Below are positions 1 to 6,197 of a stretch of 27,030 bases of DNA, in pieces. The stretch lies in NCBI GenBank assembly GCA_045654545.1, contig JAZONO010000097.1:1-27030 (forward strand), written 5' to 3'. Origin of the DNA: SIG588 sp045654545. GTDB taxonomy: Bacteria > Bacillota > Clostridia > Oscillospirales > Acutalibacteraceae. The position numbers were made by a program, and so were the translations under genes. The notes under the pieces are model-generated. The model saw only the letters and a list, made by a program, of their open reading frames with translations, did no database searches and was not told the DNA's origin. Positions within the stretch are counted from its first letter, which is position 1, and the number at the start of each line of letters is the position of its first letter.

Positions 1-389
1 ACCGTTTTGGCAAACAAGGCAACGGCATCCTCAAAATCAAGATCGCCCAGCGGCTTTAAAAGCTTGCCCGAGGGACCGATGTCCAACGCCACAAAACGGT
101 CGCCGTCACACGCGGCGCGCGCCGCGTGGGCATTGGCCACCGCCGCTGCGACCACCGCTTCCAACTCGTCTGCCGAAAACTTCAAACGGTTTGCGCCAAA
201 GGTGTTGGTGCTCACCACGTGACTGCCTGCATCGTAATACGCTTTATGAATGGACACGATGTCCGCGGCCCGGGTGATGTTCCACCGTTCGGGATACTCC
301 CCTGCCGCAAGCCCTTTGGCTTGCAGAAGCGTGCCCATACCGCCGTCGAACACGACAAATCCGTTATGCAAGCACTCGCGAAAGGTCAT
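1..389 (-). CDS. metH: Methionine synthase, N-terminal part of the homocysteine S-methyltransferase domain (partial, runs off the window)
   Basis: Translating the minus strand from the ATG at 389 gives an open frame to the window edge, about 129 codons. It starts MTFRECLHNGF and continues with VVFDGGMGTLLQAKG, the DGGMGT signature of cobalamin-dependent homocysteine S-methyltransferases. Next come the family blocks STNTFGANR and ALDIGPSGKLLKPLG. The zinc-binding cysteines and the folate and cobalamin domains would lie outside the window, so those domains are inferred. The enzyme moves a methyl group from methyltetrahydrofolate to homocysteine. An AGGAGG site lies 8 nt before the start. The ATG overlaps the stop of the upstream reactivation gene (ATGA), which suggests translational coupling. 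A betaine- or S-methylmethionine-type enzyme sharing this domain is possible, but the adjacent reactivation gene and metF argue for MetH. Confidence 0.9.
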   Translation of the reverse strand, partial: MTFRECLHNGFVVFDGGMGTLLQAKGLAAGEYPERWNITRAADIVSIHKAYYDAGSHVVSTNTFGANRLKFSADELEAVVAAAVANAHAARAACDGDRFVALDIGPSGKLLKPLGDLDFEDAVALFAKT

Positions 390-967
390 TTGTGTTCCCT
401 CCTCGTTCCCACGATCGCCGTCACCGACTTTGTGGGAGACATCAACAAACTGTCGTTCAGGCAAAGCCCGATGTGGCGCTCGGGTTGCAACAGCCGAAAC
501 ACCTCACGCTGAAAGGTAAGCGGCAGGTCACCGTAACCCGGGCTGAACCGCGCTGTGACGGCACCGCCATCGGCACATACCGTCTCGCACAGCGCTTCGA
601 TCCGCTCGGCACCGAACGCCTGCAACATCACGGCACGCGACGGTGAAAGGCGGCTGTATTTTGCAATTAAGCGGTCGAGTTCCACCCCCACGGTGGCGGC
701 AAACACCACCGCTTCGCGGCAATCCGCAAGCAAGGCGGCAAGCGAGGCAGAGGTGATTTCCCACGCGCCAAGACGGCACACGTTCCCCGTCACCGTGACG
801 GGCAGCACCGCGAAACACGCACGGGCGGACACGTGCTCCTCCGCTTCGGCAAGACACGCGTGCAACAATGAACGTGTCGCCTCATCCGCCGTGCGACACC
901 CTGCGTAACGCAGCACCTCCTGTTCATCGACCGATGGCAGGGGGTATGTTTTTGTTATAACCGTCAT
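386..967 (-). CDS. Stand-alone methionine synthase reactivation (AdoMet-binding) protein
   Basis: This 193-residue protein resembles the C-terminal reactivation domain of cobalamin-dependent methionine synthase. That domain binds S-adenosylmethionine and re-methylates oxidised cob(II)alamin with an electron from flavodoxin. The RFSPGY block at residues 140-145 fits the AdoMet-binding R-x-x-x-G-Y motif. The C-terminal MSPTKSVTAIVG fits the end of that domain. In E. coli the domain is fused to MetH. A split form is known from some bacteria, for example Thermotoga maritima. The gene overlaps metF upstream and metH downstream by ATGA, so the three products are probably made in step. The ribosome site is weak (GGGGAT), consistent with coupling to metF. 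The N-terminal 30 or so residues carry no motif I recognise. Confidence 0.85.
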   Translation of the reverse strand: MTVITKTYPLPSVDEQEVLRYAGCRTADEATRSLLHACLAEAEEHVSARACFAVLPVTVTGNVCRLGAWEITSASLAALLADCREAVVFAATVGVELDRLIAKYSRLSPSRAVMLQAFGAERIEALCETVCADGGAVTARFSPGYGDLPLTFQREVFRLLQPERHIGLCLNDSLLMSPTKSVTAIVGTRREHK

Positions 968-1848
968 ACGCCGATCCCCAGAATCGCGCTGATGTTTTCT
1001 TGTATCTTCGTCGCCACGTCGGGTTTGTTCATGGAATACACGTGGACGTTGGTAATGCCGTTGGCATACAGATCAATGATCTGGTCGGTCGCATAGGCGA
1101 TACCTGCCTGCTTCATCGCTTCGGGGCTGTGCCCGAATTTGTCCACCAAACTCTTAAACCGTTGCGGCACAAACGAGCCGGACAAGGTCACCGCGCGTGC
1201 CACTTGATTGGCATTGGTGATGGGCATAATGCCGGGGATGATCGGCACGGTGATGCCTGCCTCGCGGATCTTGTAAAGGAAGTTATAGAGAAGGTTGTTA
1301 TCGAAAAACATTTGGGTGGTGAGAAAATCGCATCCGGCTTCCACCTTCTCTTTCAAGTGGCGAATGTCCTCTTTTTGATCGGCACTTTCGGGGTGAATTT
1401 CGGGATAGCAGGCGCCGCCGATGCAAAAATCGGGACACGCCTCTTTCAACTCACGCACCAAGTCAATGGCGTGGCGGTAATCCCAACCGCTGCGATCCGC
1501 CCCTGCCAGTTCGGCAGGGATGTCACCGCGCAGGGCCATCACGTTTTCGATACCTGCCTCGCGGATGGCTTCAATCTTCTGTTTCACCGTTTCACGGGTG
1601 GAGGACACGCAGGTGAGGTGTGCCAAGGTGGGCACACCGTAGCGTTGCTTGATATTTTTCGCAATATCCAAGGTGTAGCGGCTTGTGCCGCCGCCTGCAC
1701 CGTAGGTCACACTCATAAAGGACGGGCGCAACCGCGCGATCTCCTCGGTCGCGGCGCGCACGCTGTCAAATCCCATTTCGGTTTTGGGAGGAAACACCTC
1801 GAAGGATAAATGAGGGGTATCTTTTTGCAACAAGTCACGGATCTTCAT
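964..1848 (-). CDS. metF: 5,10-methylenetetrahydrofolate reductase
   Basis: The 294-residue product has the length of bacterial MetF. This flavoprotein reduces methylene-THF to methyl-THF, the methyl donor for methionine synthase. Family blocks are visible in order: HLSFEVFPPKTE near residue 13, SVTYGAGGG near 46, LAHLTCVS near 74, NVMALRGDIP near 101, and FLTTQMFFD around 178, with IPIIPGIMPI-type sequence after it. I placed the start at the ATG at 1848 because AGGAG lies 8 nt upstream. The frame is open further back, but that would overlap the upstream decarboxylase. The gap to the decarboxylase stop is 13 nt. The 3' end overlaps the reactivation gene by ATGA. With metH it forms the methyl branch of one-carbon metabolism. 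Confidence 0.95.
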   Translation of the reverse strand: MKIRDLLQKDTPHLSFEVFPPKTEMGFDSVRAATEEIARLRPSFMSVTYGAGGGTSRYTLDIAKNIKQRYGVPTLAHLTCVSSTRETVKQKIEAIREAGIENVMALRGDIPAELAGADRSGWDYRHAIDLVRELKEACPDFCIGGACYPEIHPESADQKEDIRHLKEKVEAGCDFLTTQMFFDNNLLYNFLYKIREAGITVPIIPGIMPITNANQVARAVTLSGSFVPQRFKSLVDKFGHSPEAMKQAGIAYATDQIIDLYANGITNVHVYSMNKPDVATKIQENISAILGIGV

Positions 1849-1861
1849 CGCGGGTCTCCTT

Positions 1862-3187
1862 TCATGCTTGGTCGATACAAACCACCCGTACCGTATTGAT
1901 TCCGTAATAGGTGAAGCAGGCCACCGCCGCGGCATCCAACCGCTCGCCGCACACGGCAATGGGAACGGCAGGCGGACACCCCACCGTGGGGGATGCCAAT
2001 ATGCATCCCACCGCATCGGTCACCGCCACCGTTTTCGCCGCACCGAGCATGGCTTGCCGCAGGGGCAGGATCGGCTCGTTCGCGCGGAAGGCAGGCGGCG
2101 CTTCGTTAACGGGGGTACGTTTCGGCAAATCGCACAGCGCCGTTTCCACTTTTGCGAGGACGGTTTCGCCCACCTCGGGGGTGAGCATCAGCACCACGTA
2201 GTCGGGGTCGGCAAACTCGCACTCCATCCCTGCTTCGCGCAGGGCGGCGGCGAGTTCGGTGCCACGGTAGCCGTATGCCTTCGGGCATAGGGTGATTTTA
2301 AGCGGCTCGTCCCCACACAGCGCGAAGCCGTGTGCCGTGAGCCGCGCTTTTAATGCGTCCACCTGCGGCACAAACGATGCCAACCGCGCGGTGTGCGCCG
2401 CCAAATACGGGTTTGCGGCATCGAGCGATTGCAAAATCACATAGGACGGGCTGGTGGAGCCGAACAGCGAGAGCGCCTCCTTCGCGCCGTCGGCAAACGA
2501 CGAGGGCAACGAGGGAGCCAGATGCAAATACGCTCCACCCGTCAGCACCGGCAAGGTCTTGTGGGCGGAATCACAGCAAAGATCCGCACCGAGATCGATG
2601 GGATGGCGGCTCGGTTGCAGAAATTTCAGATACGCACCGTGGGCATTACCTACCAACAGCACCGCACCGTGACGGTGACACACCGCCGAAAGCGCGGCCA
2701 CATCCACCGTGTGTCCCGTATAATCGGGACTTGTCACGTACACCGCCGACACCTGCTCGCGCGAAAGACATTCGTCCAGTGTTTCGGGGGTTACGGTGCA
2801 GGAGAGATACCCCTCCCCTGCCGCAGGATACAGCCACGACACTTCGACATCCAGCAATGCCGCCGCGGTTAAAAAGGCTTTGTGTGCGTTACGCCCTGCC
2901 AGCACGCGACGCGGCCGCCCTTGCAACGCCAAGTGCAACATCGCACGGATGGCGTGAGAAGCACCTTCGGTGGAATAATAGGTGGGGCAACCGAACAGCG
3001 CCGAGGCGTTTGCCTCGCTTGCGGCGATGATGCCGCTCGCCTCATACAGGCTGTCCGCGCCGTGGATCTCGGTGATGTCCCACCGCTCACACCCGAGGGT
3101 GGGCACCCCCTTGTGCCCCGGCATGTGCAACCGCGCAGTGCCGCTTTCGGCATAGCGGCGCACAAAATCGCAAATGGGCGTGTTCAT
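1862..3187 (-). CDS. Orn/Lys/Arg decarboxylase-like PLP enzyme (short form)
   Basis: The 441-residue product belongs to the fold-type-I Orn/Lys/Arg decarboxylase family, short clostridial form. The N-terminus has HMPGHKG (residues 21-27). The PLP lysine is probably K210 in DSAHKT. The segment before it reads LLVGNAHGAYL (177-187). Family members usually have V-D-[E/N]-A-H-G there, and that Asp pairs with the PLP pyridine nitrogen. Here it is Gly180 (codon GGT, one base from GAT), so activity is uncertain. Substrate cannot be told from sequence. Such proteins make polyamine precursors such as cadaverine, putrescine or agmatine. I used the ATG at 3187, preceded by GGGAGAAGAGGA. It overlaps the scfB stop (ATGA), and metF follows after 13 nt, so it is mid-operon. 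Confidence 0.85.
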   Translation of the reverse strand: MNTPICDFVRRYAESGTARLHMPGHKGVPTLGCERWDITEIHGADSLYEASGIIAASEANASALFGCPTYYSTEGASHAIRAMLHLALQGRPRRVLAGRNAHKAFLTAAALLDVEVSWLYPAAGEGYLSCTVTPETLDECLSREQVSAVYVTSPDYTGHTVDVAALSAVCHRHGAVLLVGNAHGAYLKFLQPSRHPIDLGADLCCDSAHKTLPVLTGGAYLHLAPSLPSSFADGAKEALSLFGSTSPSYVILQSLDAANPYLAAHTARLASFVPQVDALKARLTAHGFALCGDEPLKITLCPKAYGYRGTELAAALREAGMECEFADPDYVVLMLTPEVGETVLAKVETALCDLPKRTPVNEAPPAFRANEPILPLRQAMLGAAKTVAVTDAVGCILASPTVGCPPAVPIAVCGERLDAAAVACFTYYGINTVRVVCIDQA

Positions 3188-4560
3188 TCCTCTTCTCCCA
3201 ACGCACGCGCAACCGCCACCATAATGGCACATTCCATGCGCTTGCGGAACAGTTTGCAACCGTATTCGTACACACCTGTCACACTGCCCGTGGCGTGATA
3301 GGCGTCGGCGGCACAGCCGCCCGGGCAATACAACCGTGCCCAACAATCACGGCATTCTTCGTGGGCATACACGTTGCAAGCGGCAAATTCCTCCTGCACC
3401 GCCGTGTTGGTCACGCCGTCCCACACGTTACCGAGCTTAAAGCGTTCTTCCCCCACAAACTGGTGGCAGGGATACAAGTCGCCCCACGGGGTGACCGCCA
3501 TATATTCGGTGCCGCTGCCGCAACCCGAAATACGTTTGTAAATGCACGGGCCGCCCGTCAGATCCACCATGTAATGATAGAAGGTGAAGGGGTTGCCCTC
3601 TTTATCTTTTTGGAGCATCAGTTCTGCCAACTTTTCGTACTGATCCAGCACGACGGGCAGATCCGCTTCGGTCAATGCCGAAGGATCCCCCTCGGCGCAC
3701 ACCACCGGCTCCATGCTCAATTCGTTAAAGCCAAGATCCAGCATCTGCTGAATATCCGCCAAAAAGTCGGGGTTTGCGTGGGTAAAGGTGCCGCGCATAT
3801 AGTAATCCTTGCCGCCGCGCGCCTTCACGAATTTTTGAAATTTCGGCACGATCTTTTCCCAACTGCCACGTCCTGCATAGTCCACACGGTAGCGATCGTG
3901 CACCTCACGGCGACCGTCCAGGCTCAACACCACATTGCTGCATTCGCGGTTGGCAAAGTCGATCACGTCATCGTCCACCAACACGCCGTTGGTGGTGAGG
4001 GTGAAGCGGAAGTTCTTGCCCTTTTCCTTTTCAATACTGCGCGCATAGGCAACCAGATCTTTCACCACTTGGAAGTTCATCAGCGGTTCGCCGCCGAAGA
4101 AATCCACTTCCAGATTGTGGCGCGTGCCGGAATTGGCGACCAAATAATCTAGTGCTTGTTTGCCCACCTCAAAACTCATCACCGCGCGTTCGCCGTGATA
4201 TTTCCCTTGGCTGGCAAAGCAATATGAGCAGTTGAGGTTGCAGGTGTGGGCGATATGCAGGCACAGGGCTTTCACCACGCCTGCCGTCTTTTGTTTGAGC
4301 ACACCGGCCATCGGCTCGAAGGTGTCGGGCGCAAACAACTGTCCGTCTGCCACCAGCTCCTCCACCTGCGCGTAACACTCCGCAAGATCGGCCGCATCCT
4401 CCGTGGGATATTTCGCCGCCATTGCCCGGAGTACCTCCTCACGGGAATGTGCTTCAAACATACCGATGATATCATAGGCGATCTCGTCCACCGCGTGGAC
4501 CGCGCCGGAACAGACGTCCAGCACAATGTTGTAACCGCCGAGTTTATATTGATGGACCAT
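3184..4560 (-). CDS. scfB: Radical SAM SCIFF peptide maturase (SPASM, thioether-forming)
   Basis: This 458-residue radical SAM enzyme is the partner of the SCIFF precursor encoded just upstream. The N-terminal 90 or so residues (MVHQYKLGGYNIVLDVCSG onward) form the peptide-recognition region typical of these maturases. The radical SAM cluster motif is CNLNCSYC (C107, C111, C114). A cysteine-rich SPASM region occupies roughly residues 340-445, with CGSGTEYM, a DLYPCHQF block, and the C-terminal CRDCWARLYCPGGC. Known SCIFF maturases link cysteine sulfurs of the peptide to carbons of downstream residues. Spacing to scfA is 57 nt and contains a terminator-like hairpin, so maturase expression is probably set below that of the peptide. 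The start follows GGAG/AAGGA sequences. The 3' end overlaps the decarboxylase gene by ATGA. Confidence 0.95.
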   Translation of the reverse strand: MVHQYKLGGYNIVLDVCSGAVHAVDEIAYDIIGMFEAHSREEVLRAMAAKYPTEDAADLAECYAQVEELVADGQLFAPDTFEPMAGVLKQKTAGVVKALCLHIAHTCNLNCSYCFASQGKYHGERAVMSFEVGKQALDYLVANSGTRHNLEVDFFGGEPLMNFQVVKDLVAYARSIEKEKGKNFRFTLTTNGVLVDDDVIDFANRECSNVVLSLDGRREVHDRYRVDYAGRGSWEKIVPKFQKFVKARGGKDYYMRGTFTHANPDFLADIQQMLDLGFNELSMEPVVCAEGDPSALTEADLPVVLDQYEKLAELMLQKDKEGNPFTFYHYMVDLTGGPCIYKRISGCGSGTEYMAVTPWGDLYPCHQFVGEERFKLGNVWDGVTNTAVQEEFAACNVYAHEECRDCWARLYCPGGCAADAYHATGSVTGVYEYGCKLFRKRMECAIMVAVARALGEEE

Positions 4561-4578
4561 ACTTCCTTTAACTCCTTC

Positions 4579-4603
4579 AAAAAAAATGCCGCCGGGATCG
4601 GCG
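4579..4603 (-). terminator. Terminator-like attenuator between scfA and scfB
   Basis: On the minus strand a 5-bp GC stem (CGCCG/CGGCG, plus coordinates 4599-4603 and 4590-4594) with loop ATCC is followed two bases later by a run of eight T. This resembles a weak intrinsic terminator. It stands after the scfA stop and before the scfB ribosome site, so partial read-through would give more peptide than enzyme. Confidence 0.55.
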
Positions 4604-4617
4604 CCATTTGGTGCAAA

Positions 4618-4770
4618 TTACTTGCTCTCCTTTTTGCTTTCGCACTTCTGGTTGGCGATGCCACAGCTGGTCTTGCAAGCCGACTGGCAGGAAGTCTGGC
4701 ACTCACCGCAACCGCCCTTTTTCGCGCTCTCGCACAGATTACGGGTCTTGATGGTTTTGATATGTTTCAT
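4618..4770 (-). CDS. scfA: SCIFF ranthipeptide precursor
   Basis: A 50-residue peptide starts MKHIKTIKTRNL, the near-invariant SCIFF leader. It continues with CGECQTSCQSACKTSC, the family core. Cysteines fall at 13, 21, 24, 28, 32, 36 and 43. The six from 21 to 43 match the canonical 'six cysteines in forty-five' pattern, and C13 is an extra seventh. The tail KCESKKESK is lysine-rich. A GGAAGGTG ribosome site lies 6 nt before the ATG. A strong promoter lies about 40 bp upstream and the maturase gene follows. In characterised SCIFF systems the core cysteines form thioether links to Thr or other residues. The biological role of SCIFF peptides is not settled; quorum-type signalling has been proposed for some clostridia. 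Confidence 0.95.
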   Translation of the reverse strand: MKHIKTIKTRNLCESAKKGGCGECQTSCQSACKTSCGIANQKCESKKESK

Positions 4771-4807
4771 TTGTTTCACCTTCCGTTACAACAATTTCTC
4801 TTTTTGC

Positions 4808-4836
4808 ATTTTAGCACACGGCAGGCGGTTTGTCAA
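4808..4836 (-). promoter_or_regulatory. Sigma-A promoter of the scfA operon
   Basis: Minus-strand TTGACA (4836-4831), a 17-bp spacer and TAAAAT (4813-4808) are close to consensus. The promoter lies just downstream of the terminator at 4849-4876 and about 38 bp before the scfA ATG. No other strong promoter was seen before metH, so it probably drives the whole scfA-metH operon. Confidence 0.8.
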
Positions 4837-4848
4837 TCACCCTAACAG

Positions 4849-4876
4849 AAAAACCGCCCCAAACAGAGCGGTTTTT
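4849..4876. terminator. Bidirectional-looking terminator behind the LysR transcript
   Basis: A 9-bp stem AAAAACCGC/GCGGTTTTT (4849-4857 and 4868-4876) surrounds a 10-nt loop. The A and T tracts form part of the stem. It follows the small remnant reading frame after lysR and precedes the scfA promoter, so it separates the two minus-strand units. Confidence 0.8.
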
Positions 4877-4880
4877 GCAA

Positions 4881-5120
4881 TTATTTCTGTTTCTTTTGTG
4901 CCGTCAGCGCGGTTTCGCCCGAAAGATACATGGTTACCAATCCGAGCAACACCATCAAGGTGGCGATTTTAATGAGGATGGGAAACATATCCTCTACGTT
5001 CTTGGCAATTTTTACGGCATAAATCACTTGCATACGGCAAACAATAGCATCCGAAAGATGCCCGACGCAACGGTTTCTGATTGGGTGCCACAAGAAAGTG
5101 CAAAAAATCGTTTGTCGCAA
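4881..5120 (-). pseudogene. Remnant of a small membrane protein, paralogue of the one at 7576-7860
   Basis: After the lysR stop, and in the same frame, a 79-codon reading frame begins at a TTG and ends 4 nt before a terminator. Its last part, MFPILIKIATLMVLLGLVT then MYLSGETAL, aligns with FPVVIIIGSIAIVLGLIAMY and VGKLEAL of the intact protein behind the TRAP permease. Both end in a short lysine-rich tail. The N-terminal half shows no resemblance and no candidate start has a convincing ribosome site. I read it as a decayed copy that kept one transmembrane segment. A genuine short single-span protein starting at an internal ATG (about 50 or 35 residues) cannot be excluded. Confidence 0.45.
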
Positions 5121-6035
5121 TTATTCGATCTTATCGGTATCGGTCAGCAAGCGTATGGCATACTGCGCATATTCCGACATGTATTGTCCCCGTCGTGTAA
5201 TAATTACCGGTTGCCGTTGATAACAGTTATTCTTGATTCGGATCAACGTAAGGTTGTGATTTTCCAACGATTCTCCGTTTAGAAATTGCAGCGGAAGCAA
5301 CGTAGCTCCGATTCCCTCACGAGCCATCGCCCAAGCGGTGGTCAATCCCACCACCTCCATCGCAATGCGCGGAGGTACCTCAACCGAGGTACAAAGCCGG
5401 TCAAACAACCGACGCATCTCCTTAGAGGGCTCCACCACCACAAAGGGAAGGTCGGCGCAATCTTGAAAATCCATTTCCAAAATCCCGTCGACGACATCGG
5501 GCGACAACCCTTGCATCATCTCGTTGGGTACAGCCAACACCAAAACGTCCGCTTCCAACTCTTGATATTCAAACAGTGTCTCCTCTACCGGCAAGTTCAC
5601 AATAGCAAAATCCAATTTCCCATCGGTCATATCTTTGCGAATTTGCGCACTATTGGTGTCGCAAATGCGAATCTCAACGTTCGGGAACTTCTCTTGTAAC
5701 TTTTTAGCCATTTGCGGAATTAAATACAAACACCGAAACGGGGAGATTCCAATGCTTAACCGACCGCTCTCTCCGGAACGATAATATTCCAACGATCTCT
5801 TTAACTGCTCCTCTTTGTAAAGCAATTCTTTGGCAGCTTTAACAAAGAATTCCCCTGCCGCTGTCAGGCGTAACGGAACATAATTACGGTCAAACAATTT
5901 AACCCCCAGATCATTTTCTAACCGCATGATATGTTTGCTTAATGCCGGCTGCGATATGTTCAATGATTCGGACACCTTTGAAAAATTGCAAACCTCTGCT
6001 AACTCAATCGCATATTGCAGTTGCTTTGAATTCAT
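5121..6035 (-). CDS. LysR-family transcriptional regulator
   Basis: The 304-residue protein has the LysR layout. An N-terminal winged helix-turn-helix covers about residues 1-60 (FSKVSESLNISQPALSKHIMRLE, ending GVKLFDR). A linker helix follows, then a periplasmic-binding-protein-like effector domain from about residue 90 (RLSIGISPFRCLYLIPQ, then DGKLDFAIVN near 138). It is divergent from the TRAP-type permease operon, with a 162-bp gap, the usual arrangement for a LysR activator of its neighbour. The effector is probably the transported compound or a derivative, which the sequence does not identify. An AGAGGA site precedes the ATG. By eye the gene is more AT-rich than the genes on its left, a possible sign of transfer together with the permease operon. 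Confidence 0.93.
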   Translation of the reverse strand: MNSKQLQYAIELAEVCNFSKVSESLNISQPALSKHIMRLENDLGVKLFDRNYVPLRLTAAGEFFVKAAKELLYKEEQLKRSLEYYRSGESGRLSIGISPFRCLYLIPQMAKKLQEKFPNVEIRICDTNSAQIRKDMTDGKLDFAIVNLPVEETLFEYQELEADVLVLAVPNEMMQGLSPDVVDGILEMDFQDCADLPFVVVEPSKEMRRLFDRLCTSVEVPPRIAMEVVGLTTAWAMAREGIGATLLPLQFLNGESLENHNLTLIRIKNNCYQRQPVIITRRGQYMSEYAQYAIRLLTDTDKIE

Positions 6036-6118
6036 TGTATTCGCTTCCTCTTATACGTAAAATGTCATATATATAATAACTCTTTAAGCATGTTTTTGCA
6101 AGAAAAAAAGGAAAACAC

Positions 6119-6147
6119 TTGACAAAAAAACGTTTTGGTGCTATCAT
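6119..6147 (+). promoter_or_regulatory. Sigma-A promoter of the TRAP permease operon
   Basis: TTGACA (6119-6124), a 17-bp spacer and TATCAT (6142-6147) lie in the gap between lysR and the permease gene. The transcript start would be near 6155, about 43 nt before the ATG. A LysR-type operator would be expected around or upstream of it. I could not pick out a convincing T-N11-A dyad with confidence. Confidence 0.75.
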
Positions 6148-6197
6148 AACCAATAGGAAATAGAGTTTATAACCTTTTCCGACAGGAGGAACGTCTT

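Noticed and set aside
964..2016. Longer version of metF starting at 2016
   Set aside because: The extra N-terminal 56 residues match no MetF sequence and overlap the decarboxylase gene; the ATG at 1848 has a good ribosome site.
6036..6197. LysR operator or riboswitch between lysR and the permease
   Set aside because: AT-rich stretches and short ATAACC direct repeats are present, but no dyad or RNA fold was clear enough to report as a feature.
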